64,000 bases of DNA from Alphaproteobacteria bacterium (lineage in GTDB: Bacteria; Pseudomonadota; Alphaproteobacteria; Paracaedibacterales; VGCI01). The stretch covers positions 1 to 64,000 of the forward strand of contig JAIESE010000012.1 in NCBI GenBank assembly GCA_019746225.1, given 5' to 3'. Shown in pieces: positions 54,979-63,850 of this stretch (position 1 is the first letter of the stretch; each line of letters opens with the position of its first letter). Below the pieces are notes generated by a model. It made no database searches. It worked only from the letters and a program-made list of their open reading frames with translations, and was not told the origin of the DNA. Position numbers and translations under genes: made by a program.

Positions 54979-57735
54979 ATGATGACGAAGCTCACACTGG
55001 TTGATGGATCTGGTTATATTTTTCGAGCATTCCACGCTCTGCCCCCATTACGGCGCCCAGATGGTGTGCCTGTGGGTGCTGTTTACGGGTTTTGCACAAT
55101 GTTGTTTAAGACATTGCTGGAAACCAAAACGGATGCCTTGGTGGTTGTGTTTGATGCGGGGCGCCAAACCTTCCGCCAGGAAATTTACGCTGATTATAAG
55201 GCGCATCGTCCGGATCCACCTGAAGATCTGATTCCCCAATTTCAACTCATTCGCGATGCTTGTGCAGCCTTTCATGTGCCCAGTATTGAGGCTGAGGGAT
55301 TTGAGGCAGATGACCTCATCGCGACCTACGCTCAGCACGCGCAAGAGGCGGGGTATGAGGTGTGTATCATTTCTTCCGACAAAGATCTCATGCAATTGGT
55401 GCGCCCTGGCGTCTCGATGCTTGACCCCATTAAGAACCGCACCATTGGGGAGGCGGAAGTCCTGGAAAAATTTGGTGTTCCACCCTCGAAGGTTGTAGAA
55501 GTCCAGGCCCTTGCCGGGGACGCGAGCGATAATGTCCCGGGTGTCCCGGGTATTGGCATTAAAACTGCTGCAGAGCTCATCAACACCTATGGGGATTTGG
55601 AAAGCCTTCTGAGGTGCGCCCATGAAATCAAGCAACCTAAACGACGGGAAGCTCTTATGGAGAATGCTACAAAAGCCCGTATTTCTCGTCAGCTTGTTTC
55701 GTTGCGCCATGATACGCCGCTTCCCCTTGCTCTGCCTGATTTAAAAGTTCGCCCCTTGGATCAAATGGTCCTCAATACATTCTTGCGCACCCAGGGGTTT
55801 AACAGCCTGATCGCACGGATTGATCGGCAGAACACAGTTGTAGCCCCGGCAGGTACTCAAGAGCTTCCGGGCTTCTCCATGGCTCAAACGCCGCAACTTC
55901 AAACCACCTATGAGACAGTGACGACGCTGGAAGCTTTGACCCGCTGGATTGATAAAGCCATGGAATCCCCCATCATCGCCATTGATTGCGAAACCACGTC
56001 CTTAAATGCGGTTGAGGCGACCTTGGTGGGGCTTTCTCTGGCTATCAATAAAGATCAAGCATGTTATATTCCCGTCGCCCATCAAGCAAGTACGCCTCAG
56101 CTCACGAGAGAGGCGGTATTGAGCGCCTTGCAACCGCTTCTCACCCATCCAAGTGTCTTAAAGGTTGGTCATAATTTGAAATATGATCTCGTTGTTTTGG
56201 GTAATTATGGGGTCACGATCTCTCCTCTCACGGATACCATGCTGATGTCTTATGTGCTAGATGGGGGGAGAAATGGACATGGGATGGACGAGCTTGCTGA
56301 GCGTCACCTCGGTTATAAAACCATTAAGTTTGCTGATGTTTGTGGTACTGGAAAGGCGATGAAAACTTTTGATCATGTGCCCCTCGATCAAGCAACAGCG
56401 TATGCAGCAGAAGATGCCGACATCACGCTTCAGCTCTACCATGTCTTTTATCCCCGATTGATTGCGGAGAAGATGGTTCACGTGTTTGAGCGCCTGGAGC
56501 GCCCCCTTGTTCCTGTTATTGCGGCGATGGAGCGCCAAGGTATTCGGGTAGATCGTTTGCTTCTGGATCGTTTAGGTCAAGAATTTTCTGACCAAATGGT
56601 GCAATTGGAAACATCTATTTATCAGCTGGCAGGGCGGGTGTTTAATGTGGGATCACCAAAGCAGCTTGGCGAAATTTTGTTTGATGAGTTGAATCTCTCC
56701 ATGTCTCCTCCTGCGGAGGGGACTCAAAAAGTAAAGTCGCCAAAGAAGACAAAGACGGGGGCATATGTAACTGATGTTGATGTTCTTGAGACCCTGGCCG
56801 CGCAAGGTCATGACTTGCCTGTGCGGGTGTTGGAATGGCGAGGTCTTTCAAAATTGAAATCGACTTATGTGGATGGATTGATAGCGGCCGCGTCCCCCAA
56901 AACCAGCCGTGTTCACACATCTTATGCATTAGCAGGAACATCAACAGGGCGTCTTTCCTCATCGGATCCGAATCTCCAAAACATTCCTGTTCGTACCGAA
57001 AATGGCCGTAAGATTCGGCAGGCTTTTGTGACGGATGCGGGGAAACGTCTGGTCTCCCTTGATTATTCTCAAATTGAGTTGCGCCTACTGGCCCACATGG
57101 CGGAGGTGCCGGCTCTCGTTGAGGCATTTCGCAAAGGCCTTGATATTCACACCATCACAGCGTCCACGATGTTTGGCGTTTCCCCGGATCATATCGATGG
57201 CACCTTAAGGCGCAAAGCAAAAGCCATCAACTTTGGCATTATCTATGGAATCAGCGCATTTGGCCTTGCAAATCAACTGGGTATACCTCAAGGGGAAGCT
57301 GCCGCTTATATCAAGAAGTATTTTGAGACCTATCCCGGGATTCAAGATTACATGGAACGGTGCAAAGAGCTTGCTCGCCGACAAGGCTATGTCCAAACAC
57401 TGTGGGGTCGAAAATGTTATACGATGGGGATTCAAGACAATAACCCGGTTGCTCGTCAATTTGCGGAACGTCAGGCCATCAATGCCCCGTTGCAGGGAAG
57501 CAATGCAGACATTATTAAACGGGCGATGATTCACATTCCCCCTCTCTTGAGTGATTTGAATTCAAAGACTTGTATGCTTCTGCAAGTTCACGATGAACTG
57601 GTTTTTGAAGTCCCGGAAAGCGAGTTGGAGACAACCGTTCCAGAGCTCAAAAAGCTAATGGAGAATGTCCTGGTCCTAAAAGTGCCCCTTGTTGTGGGTG
57701 TTGGGATTGGGAACAACTGGGATGAGGCTCACTGA
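54979..57735 (+). CDS. polA: DNA polymerase I
   Basis: A 918-residue polymerase with all three activities visible. The 5'-3' exonuclease (about 1-290) has DGSGYIFRAFHA and the acidic SSDKDLMQL region. The 3'-5' proofreading exonuclease has IAIDCETTSLN, so it is not degenerate. The polymerase domain has motif A DYSQIELRLLAHM, motif B RRKAKAINFGIIYG and motif C QVHDELVFE. It removes RNA primers and fills repair gaps. The length is normal for proteobacteria. Confidence 0.97.
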   Translation: MMTKLTLVDGSGYIFRAFHALPPLRRPDGVPVGAVYGFCTMLFKTLLETKTDALVVVFDAGRQTFRQEIYADYKAHRPDPPEDLIPQFQLIRDACAAFHVPSIEAEGFEADDLIATYAQHAQEAGYEVCIISSDKDLMQLVRPGVSMLDPIKNRTIGEAEVLEKFGVPPSKVVEVQALAGDASDNVPGVPGIGIKTAAELINTYGDLESLLRCAHEIKQPKRREALMENATKARISRQLVSLRHDTPLPLALPDLKVRPLDQMVLNTFLRTQGFNSLIARIDRQNTVVAPAGTQELPGFSMAQTPQLQTTYETVTTLEALTRWIDKAMESPIIAIDCETTSLNAVEATLVGLSLAINKDQACYIPVAHQASTPQLTREAVLSALQPLLTHPSVLKVGHNLKYDLVVLGNYGVTISPLTDTMLMSYVLDGGRNGHGMDELAERHLGYKTIKFADVCGTGKAMKTFDHVPLDQATAYAAEDADITLQLYHVFYPRLIAEKMVHVFERLERPLVPVIAAMERQGIRVDRLLLDRLGQEFSDQMVQLETSIYQLAGRVFNVGSPKQLGEILFDELNLSMSPPAEGTQKVKSPKKTKTGAYVTDVDVLETLAAQGHDLPVRVLEWRGLSKLKSTYVDGLIAAASPKTSRVHTSYALAGTSTGRLSSSDPNLQNIPVRTENGRKIRQAFVTDAGKRLVSLDYSQIELRLLAHMAEVPALVEAFRKGLDIHTITASTMFGVSPDHIDGTLRRKAKAINFGIIYGISAFGLANQLGIPQGEAAAYIKKYFETYPGIQDYMERCKELARRQGYVQTLWGRKCYTMGIQDNNPVARQFAERQAINAPLQGSNADIIKRAMIHIPPLLSDLNSKTCMLLQVHDELVFEVPESELETTVPELKKLMENVLVLKVPLVVGVGIGNNWDEAH

Positions 57736-57810
57736 GTGAGGTGTTGAGTGATCAGTATAGTTCTGCCTAGGTGAGAATGGAAAGAGTAAGTGAATCAAAA
57801 ATTAAGTTAA

Positions 57811-57966
57811 GTCATTGCGAGGAGCGCATGCGACGAAGCAATCCAGGGGTAGTAGGAGCGACCCAAGTGCGTTTAGGATTTCAGGAAAATTAATGGCTTG
57901 TCTTTGGCCCCTGGATCGCTTCCTCGTTCGCCTCCGCAAAGCTGCGGCTTAACTCCTCGCGATGAC
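57811..57966. repeat. Palindromic intergenic repeat (about 155 bases)
   Basis: The outer arms GTCATTGCGAGGAG and CTCCTCGCGATGAC are near-perfect inverses, and the inner arms AAGCAATCCAGGGG and CCCCTGGATCGCTT pair as well. The whole unit can fold into a long cruciform. Elements with this GTCATTGCGAGGAG...GCGATGAC sequence are scattered through rickettsial and holosporalean genomes. It lies between the convergent polA and infC genes. Confidence 0.75.
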
Positions 57967-58013
57967 GTCATTGTTTAAATCACAAAAAATAATGAACTCA
58001 TCAAGCCCCTATC

Positions 58014-58550
58014 TTACTTCGGGACGAGGACCATGATCATTTGTTTGCCTTCTAAACGCGGCATTTGTTCGACTTTGGCAGTTTCTTCAAAAAGTTCACG
58101 AAGGCGCGTTAAAACTTGCATGCCAATTTCATGGTGAGAAATTTCCCGCCCCCGAAAGCGCATCGTAATTTTGACTTTGTCCCCATCTTCAATGAATCTT
58201 TTAATTGATCGACATTTCACCTGAAAGTCATTTTCATTGATTCCTGGTCGCATCTGAATTTCTTTGATTTCGACAATTTTTTGATTTTTCTTTGCTTCAG
58301 CCTTCTTCTTCTGTTGCTCATATTTATATTTGCCATAATCAAGAATTTTGCAAACCGGAGGATCAGCATTGGGAGAGACTTCGACAAGATCAAGACCAGC
58401 AGCTTGGGCCATTTGTATGCCTTCAAAGCGAGTTATCACCCCGATCATTTCCCCATTTTCATCAACCAAACGTACTTTGGGAGCGGTAATCTCTCCATTG
58501 ACGCGGGGGCCATCTTTTGAGGTTGTCGGTTCATTTGGTAAACGTGCTAT
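58014..58550 (-). CDS. infC: Translation initiation factor IF-3 (AUA start)
   Basis: The C-terminal sequence (VDENGEMIGVITRFEGIQMA to ISHHEIGMQVLTRLREL) identifies IF-3, which stops subunit joining and checks the start codon. AAGGAG (58557-58562 on the minus strand) lies exactly six bases before an ATA codon at 58550, giving the N-terminus (M)ARLPNEPTTSKDGPRVNG and 178 residues, close to E. coli IF-3 (180). A longer frame from 58628 adds a hydrophobic nonconserved leader. infC in E. coli starts at AUU and IF-3 represses its own translation by rejecting that codon; AUA here would allow the same control. No rpmI or rplT follows. Confidence 0.88.
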   Translation of the reverse strand: MARLPNEPTTSKDGPRVNGEITAPKVRLVDENGEMIGVITRFEGIQMAQAAGLDLVEVSPNADPPVCKILDYGKYKYEQQKKKAEAKKNQKIVEIKEIQMRPGINENDFQVKCRSIKRFIEDGDKVKITMRFRGREISHHEIGMQVLTRLRELFEETAKVEQMPRLEGKQMIMVLVPK

Positions 58551-58774
58551 AGTGATCTCCTTAATGATTATAAAATGATATATCGTTACTATTAACACAA
58601 TGGTTATCATATGGTCTAGACTTTGCAAGAAAAAAGATCAAGGAAATAGTTCATCGCAGGGTTAATTCTCCCACTTCTTTAAAATTATTAAAAAATTTTA
58701 TCTAACCCCGTTGCTCTGCCCCTCACTTCATCCTATGATTGATATATGAATGACTAAATTTTGGGTATGAGATC

Positions 58775-59476
58775 ATGATTATCACTTGTCCGTCGTGTCA
58801 AAAAAAATACCTTATTGAGAACGACGCAATGCCCGAAAAGGGCCGTCAGGTTCGCTGTGGTGACTGTGGCAATGTTTGGTGGCAAGAAGCGCAAGAAATG
58901 TTGGTGTTAGACCCAAGAAGAGAGGGAGTCCTTGAAAAAGAACGGATCTCTCACAACGTAAATCCCGGTCTCAATATATTAGAAAAGTCGTTGGCTGATG
59001 AAGAAAGGCCACGGGGTTTAAAAGCTTTTATTCATAGGTTTTATTTAGATTGGTTCGTTATTGTTACGGCTATCGGTATTGTTGGTTTTGTGACTTATCG
59101 TGAACGGGCGACCCTGTTTGACCATGCCCCGAGTTTAAAGCGTGTCCTTAATCCCCGCGTCGGCGGAAATCCAGCTGCAGCTGGGCCAGGTCTTATTGTT
59201 CAAGGCATCAATTATGATGCAACCCATCATAATAATGTGCCGCATCTTCTCGTCACGGGAGAGATCGTCAATGTTTCGTCACAATCTGTATCCATTCCCC
59301 CTTTGACCATAACAATTTCTGGTAAAAACAATGGTCAAGTGATGAAACCAAAATCCCATTCGTGGCAGCACGCCAATAAGGGCGAAGAATTACTTCCCGG
59401 CGGGCGTCTTCCCTTTCAAACCATTACAACCCACCCCGGTTGGTCCACGATTGATAAGATTGATGTGAGTTATTAA
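58775..59476 (+). CDS. Zinc-ribbon (MJ0042) protein with DUF3426-like domain
   Basis: A 233-residue protein. The N-terminal zinc ribbon has two CxxC pairs (CPSC and CGDC, residues 5-31) with the MJ0042 pattern ITCPSCQKKYLIENDAMPEK. A basic linker leads to one membrane helix (about 92-108, WFVIVTAIGIVGFVTY) and a C-terminal extracytoplasmic domain (about 135-233) with VTGEIVNVSSQSVSIPP, as in DUF3426. The function is unknown; in alphaproteobacteria it often lies near ftsE/ftsX, not seen here. Confidence 0.85.
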   Translation: MIITCPSCQKKYLIENDAMPEKGRQVRCGDCGNVWWQEAQEMLVLDPRREGVLEKERISHNVNPGLNILEKSLADEERPRGLKAFIHRFYLDWFVIVTAIGIVGFVTYRERATLFDHAPSLKRVLNPRVGGNPAAAGPGLIVQGINYDATHHNNVPHLLVTGEIVNVSSQSVSIPPLTITISGKNNGQVMKPKSHSWQHANKGEELLPGGRLPFQTITTHPGWSTIDKIDVSY

Positions 59477-59612
59477 AAGAGGGGTGGATAAATTACCCTT
59501 TCTCCAGATGCTTCTGTAAGGATGAGCGCGAATTAACATTATAAGTTGAAAAAACACGACTGATCGTTTAAGTAGAAGCAGAAGCTAACATAATAGAAAC
59601 GATCTTAACGTC

Positions 59613-61070
59613 ATGAAAATATTTGATATCTCTTTTGAAAACGCCCATGTCTTGTGTTTAGGCGACCTGATGTTGGATCGCTTTGTTTATGGTTCTGTGG
59701 ATCGCATTTCCCCAGAAGCACCCGTGCCTGTTCTTAGAATCAATCGTGATTTCTATGCGCTCGGTGGTGCAGGCAATGTGGTGCGAAATTTATCTGCCCT
59801 TGGATGTCCGACAACGTTTGTTGGGATTATTGGCAAAGATGATGCGGGACAGAAGACAAAAGACCTCCTTGCAACTTTACCTCTCGTCGATGCACAGCTG
59901 ACAGGAGAAGGTCGTACACCCGTGAAGTCTCGATTCATTTCAAACGCTCAGCAGCTTTTAAGGGTGGATGAGGAAGTGGTTTTAGAGCCCTCAGCGGCAA
60001 CTGTAGAGGCCCTAAAAGCCATGGTCACAGACCAATTACCGCGGGCTCAGGTGGTCATTTTATCGGATTATGGTAAAGGATCTCTTCCCCCTGAACTTTG
60101 TCAATTTGTGATTCAAGCAGCAAAAGCAGCGGGAATCCCCGTCATTGTCGATCCCAAAGGTCAAGACTACGCCCGTTATGAAGGTGCAACCCTCCTGACG
60201 CCGAATGAAAAGGAGTTGCGGGAAGTCACGCCAGGATCGATCACTTCCGATCAAGATGTTGTTCAGGCCTTGCAACGTCTCAAAGATCTCCATCAATTTG
60301 AGTCTGTTATGGTAACGCGTGGTGCAAAAGGCATGACATTGCTCACTTCTTCTGGGCCTGGTTCTAAAGCAGAACCCGTTCATATCCCAACGCAAGCCCG
60401 CGAGATTTTTGATGTATCCGGCGCTGGAGATACCGTCATCGCAACACTATCGGCTGCGATCAGCTCCGGCCATTCTATGGAGGATTCGGCTCGACTCGCA
60501 AATGTGGCCGCTGGAATCGTGGTTGGCAAAGTTGGAACGGCCGTCGTGACCCAAGATGAGTTGGCCGCCGCTGCCCTAAAGGCTGAGACGCTGGCGCCGT
60601 GCAGGATCATGACTTTAGAAGAGGCCAATCACCAAGCCCAAATCTGGCGTCGAAAAGGGTATACGGTCGGCTTCACCAATGGGTGCTTTGACCTTCTCCA
60701 TTTAGGCCATCTGTTCTCCTTAGAGGAATGTAAAAAAGCGTGTGATCGTCTCATCGTGGGGCTCAATACAGATTCGTCTATCAAAAAATTAAAAGGGGAG
60801 AGCCGCCCCATTCAAGCTGAAATTGTCCGAGCTCATGTTCTGGCCGCGTTAGAGTATGTCGATGCGGTCATTTTGTTTGAAGATGACACCCCTTTAAGAC
60901 TTATTGAAACCCTTCTTCCGGACATGCTTTTCAAAGGCGCGGATTATACAATCGACAGGGTTGTGGGCGCTGATGTGGTTATGCTGAATGGTGGTAAAGT
61001 TCACCTCATCGACCTCAAACCCGGCTATAGCACGACGGCGACGGTCGAGAAGCTTCAAAAGAGTGGGTGA
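59613..61070 (+). CDS. hldE: Bifunctional heptose-7-phosphate kinase / heptose-1-phosphate adenylyltransferase
   Basis: A 485-residue fusion enzyme making ADP-heptose precursors for the LPS inner core. The N-terminal ribokinase-like kinase has GGAGNVVRNLSALG and the catalytic DVSGAGDTVIATL. The C-terminal adenylyltransferase (from about 345) has TNGCFDLLHLGH with the HxGH motif. The product ADP-heptose is also a host-sensed metabolite (ALPK1). Its presence shows that this symbiont still makes heptose-containing LPS. Confidence 0.95.
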   Translation: MKIFDISFENAHVLCLGDLMLDRFVYGSVDRISPEAPVPVLRINRDFYALGGAGNVVRNLSALGCPTTFVGIIGKDDAGQKTKDLLATLPLVDAQLTGEGRTPVKSRFISNAQQLLRVDEEVVLEPSAATVEALKAMVTDQLPRAQVVILSDYGKGSLPPELCQFVIQAAKAAGIPVIVDPKGQDYARYEGATLLTPNEKELREVTPGSITSDQDVVQALQRLKDLHQFESVMVTRGAKGMTLLTSSGPGSKAEPVHIPTQAREIFDVSGAGDTVIATLSAAISSGHSMEDSARLANVAAGIVVGKVGTAVVTQDELAAAALKAETLAPCRIMTLEEANHQAQIWRRKGYTVGFTNGCFDLLHLGHLFSLEECKKACDRLIVGLNTDSSIKKLKGESRPIQAEIVRAHVLAALEYVDAVILFEDDTPLRLIETLLPDMLFKGADYTIDRVVGADVVMLNGGKVHLIDLKPGYSTTATVEKLQKSG

Positions 61071-61107
61071 GTTATTCTCATAAGAAAGAGATTCTTATGA
61101 TGCTGCA

Positions 61108-61283
61108 CACCCCTCACCTATCAACTCGCTTTGCTCGTTGCTGACCTCTCCCACAAGGGGAGAGGTAATAACAGCCACTTTTCTCATATTTCAGAGATCC
61201 ACTATTTAGTAACTCGTGCATTTTTACCTCTCCCCTTGTGGGAGAGGTCGCTGATGAGCAGCGCGAAGAAGCGGGTGAGGGGT
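61108..61283. repeat. Inverted repeat element with GAGAGGT arms
   Basis: Left arm 61108-61167 and right arm 61223-61283 are inverted copies sharing CCCCTCACC, GCTGA/CGACCTCTCCCACAAG and GGGAGAGGTAA, with a 55-base spacer. The core matches the palindrome at 40454-40496. It occupies the intergenic gap after hldE; the rest of 61071-61456 holds nothing else recognisable. Confidence 0.8.
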
Positions 61284-61456
61284 TTATGGCCAAAATTCAC
61301 TGGGAACTATGACGTCGAGTGAATTATTTATTCTGGAAAAATTTTTTAAGCAAACATAACGAAGCTATGGTTTAACTTCTCGCAATTCCCTGTTTGCAAT
61401 CATTCACAAAATTCATCACCTTACGTGGGTTTCCCAATAATGCTATAGTCAGGCCT

Positions 61457-62167
61457 ATGGCCTATGACGTTGTGAATTTTACGGAGTTTTATTCGACCCC
61501 CCTTGGGCAGGCCGCAGGGCACCAGATCCAGGGGTGTATCCATCATATGTGGCCGGATCTTTCCGGACAGACTTTGTTGGGACTGGGGTATGCGCTTCCC
61601 TATTTGGATTTTTACCTGAAACCTTCCGAAAATATCATTGCTTTAATGCCTGCGCAGCGAGGCGTTGTGTTGTGGCCGGATAATGGGAACTCTCGCATTG
61701 CGCTTATTGAAGAGGGGTGTTTGCCTTTGCCCGATGAATCTGTGGATCGTATCTTGATGATCCACACCCTTGAACATACGGAACAACCGCGCCAACTCTT
61801 GCGAGAAGCTTGGCGAGTGTTGAGAGGGCAGGGGCGGTTGTTGATCATTGTTCCCAACCGGCGTAGCATGTGGGCGCATCTTGACAGCACGCCCTTTGGG
61901 CATGGACAGCCCTATACCATGACCCAGCTAACCACCTTGTTGAAGAGTAACCTGTTTACGCCTGTGTCGACCAAGCGCGCGTTGTATATGGTTCCGAGCC
62001 AATCCCGTCTGATGATGGCGTGTGCGCCTTTCTTGGATAAGATTGGCAATCAGGTTTTGCAAAAATTTTCAGGGATCGTGTGCGTTGAGGCGATGAAGCA
62101 AGTTTATGCGGGAACGCCCATGCGCGCTCTAAAACCCGTTCCTGCCCCAAAGCTTGTTGGGGCTTAA
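61457..62167 (+). CDS. Class I SAM-dependent methyltransferase-like protein
   Basis: About 236 residues started at the ATG at 61457 (MAYDVVNFTEFYSTPLGQAA); a longer frame from 61394 adds a nonconserved leader. It has a Rossmann-like methyltransferase core with LLGLGYALPYLDFY (replacing the usual GxGxG), CLPLPDESVDRILMIHTLEH and LREAWRVLRGQGRLLIIVPN. The substrate is unknown. In alphaproteobacteria a similar gene commonly neighbours gloB; here it is convergent with a DUF2125-like gene (4-base overlap). Confidence 0.85.
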   Translation: MAYDVVNFTEFYSTPLGQAAGHQIQGCIHHMWPDLSGQTLLGLGYALPYLDFYLKPSENIIALMPAQRGVVLWPDNGNSRIALIEEGCLPLPDESVDRILMIHTLEHTEQPRQLLREAWRVLRGQGRLLIIVPNRRSMWAHLDSTPFGHGQPYTMTQLTTLLKSNLFTPVSTKRALYMVPSQSRLMMACAPFLDKIGNQVLQKFSGIVCVEAMKQVYAGTPMRALKPVPAPKLVGA

Positions 62168-62979
62168 GATTTCCCCACTTTAAACAAGGGGACCGGACCT
62201 AAGAACACTTCCCCATCCTCGATTTTCAAAGGCAATGTGAGGTCATGAAGCCCAATTTTACCTAAAAATTCGCTGCCCGCTGTAACAAGGCCCGCTTGTG
62301 ATGCATCAATAACGCCAGCGGTCACCAATTCCTTCAACATCTTATCGATATTTCGGATTTTCACATCCATTTTACCGTGGATTGGTGCTTTCGTATCAAT
62401 AGTCCCTTCTCCACTTAACCCAAATTCGATACCATTTGCAAAAAAGAGGTCTGGCGCATCTGTCTTTAGAGAGAGTTGATGACTCCCCATTTCATAAAGG
62501 AAATCAAAAGAGGCGCGGGAGCCCCCGAACTCGAGAAGAGGGAGTTTGGCGTTGATGCCAGTGAGGACGAGCTCTGAGACTTTCACACGTGATCTTAACT
62601 CTGCGGTGTCCAAAATCCCGCGGGCATCTTGAATGGCCAGCGTCTCGGCGGATTTAACGTCTTGTGCTTGGATATGTGCGAGGCGCCAGTCGCGCCACCC
62701 TTGCCGAATGGTAACCGTCGTAGCGGCAAGAGGTGTTCCAGACACATTGACATGAAAATTCTTTAAAATCAGATGACTTTGAAGGAATGGCCAGATTGAG
62801 ATGGACATCGAATCAAGAGTTATCACCCCTTGTGAAAGAGCAATTTCATTTTCCAGGGTTCTTTTTAAAATGAAGTGTTTGCCAAAATCAAAGGCGATGG
62901 TCAGAAGGAGGATTGCCAGGAGGGACTTGACAATGCGCCCTCCCCAAGTTGCATTGCTTTGGTTTTGTTTGGATGACAT
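62164..62979 (-). CDS. DUF2125-like envelope protein
   Basis: A 271-residue protein with one N-terminal membrane helix (VKSLLAILLLTIAFDFGKHF) and a large beta-rich extracytoplasmic domain ending in KIEDGEVFLGPVPLFKV, the characteristic C-terminal strand of DUF2125. The fold is related to AsmA-type lipid-transfer proteins, so a role in envelope lipid handling is plausible. It lies ten bases downstream of plsC on the same strand. Confidence 0.75.
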   Translation of the reverse strand: MSSKQNQSNATWGGRIVKSLLAILLLTIAFDFGKHFILKRTLENEIALSQGVITLDSMSISIWPFLQSHLILKNFHVNVSGTPLAATTVTIRQGWRDWRLAHIQAQDVKSAETLAIQDARGILDTAELRSRVKVSELVLTGINAKLPLLEFGGSRASFDFLYEMGSHQLSLKTDAPDLFFANGIEFGLSGEGTIDTKAPIHGKMDVKIRNIDKMLKELVTAGVIDASQAGLVTAGSEFLGKIGLHDLTLPLKIEDGEVFLGPVPLFKVGKS

Positions 62980-62988
62980 GATCGACTC

Positions 62989-63708
62989 CTAATTTGGTTT
63001 CACCTTATTCAAAGTTTCGCAAGTCATTTCAATGCGGTCAACTAATTTCTCCATAAAATCAGCCCGGGAAAGACCTGGTTGGATGGGCTCTAAGAATTGA
63101 ATGGTGATTTGCCCGGGTTGTTTTAAAGGACTGCGACGGCCCCAGAACAAGCCGGAATTGAGTGCAACAGGTACGACGGGTACGCCCAAATCGCGATAGA
63201 GAACACCGACGCCTGCTTGATATTCCGCGGGTTTGCCGGGAATGCTGCGTGTCCCTTCGGGATAAATAATAAGGGGGCGACCTTGCGCGGTGATCCGCCG
63301 TGCACCGTTGATCAGACTTTTTAAGGCACTGGCCCCTGCACCCCGATCAATGATCACCATTCCCATGCGCCAGAAATATAGATTGATCAGCGGAATCCAC
63401 ATCAACTCACGCTTTAAGGCGTAGCAAGGGCGGTTAACAAGAATATGGAAAATGAGAGTTTCCCAAGCGGATTCATGCTTGCAGGCAACGATACAAGGTC
63501 CTTTCGGGAGATTTTCCAACCCTTCAACGCGATAGGTGAGTCCCACAATGGTTCTCAAGAGTCCCATGGACACATGAACCCAAACACGCCCGGCCCAAAA
63601 GATCACCTTTTGTGGCAGGAGCATCAAGGGCAAAAACAGAATCATTAGGATGAAAGATGCGATATAAAATGACGCATCAAATATAAATGACCGTAAAAAT
63701 CTTATCAT
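62989..63708 (-). CDS. plsC: 1-acyl-sn-glycerol-3-phosphate acyltransferase
   Basis: A 239-residue membrane acyltransferase. The catalytic motif is CKHESAWET (H-x4-E, the variant usual in alphaproteobacteria instead of H-x4-D), and the substrate motif is IIYPEGTRS. N-terminal hydrophobic segments anchor it. It makes phosphatidic acid from lysophosphatidic acid. It is the first gene of a two-gene minus-strand unit with the DUF2125-like gene. Confidence 0.93.
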   Translation of the reverse strand: MIRFLRSFIFDASFYIASFILMILFLPLMLLPQKVIFWAGRVWVHVSMGLLRTIVGLTYRVEGLENLPKGPCIVACKHESAWETLIFHILVNRPCYALKRELMWIPLINLYFWRMGMVIIDRGAGASALKSLINGARRITAQGRPLIIYPEGTRSIPGKPAEYQAGVGVLYRDLGVPVVPVALNSGLFWGRRSPLKQPGQITIQFLEPIQPGLSRADFMEKLVDRIEMTCETLNKVKPN

Positions 63709-63850
63709 GTTGATCCTCTTATATAATGCCCGAATTGTGGGTCAACGGGCCAAAATTTGCAATCTCTTTGTTGCCTGAAAATTAACCCCATTTCCCAAGA
63801 GATTCGTTCCGTCTATACTCAAGTTATTAAATTTCTTAAGGAGGGCTCTC

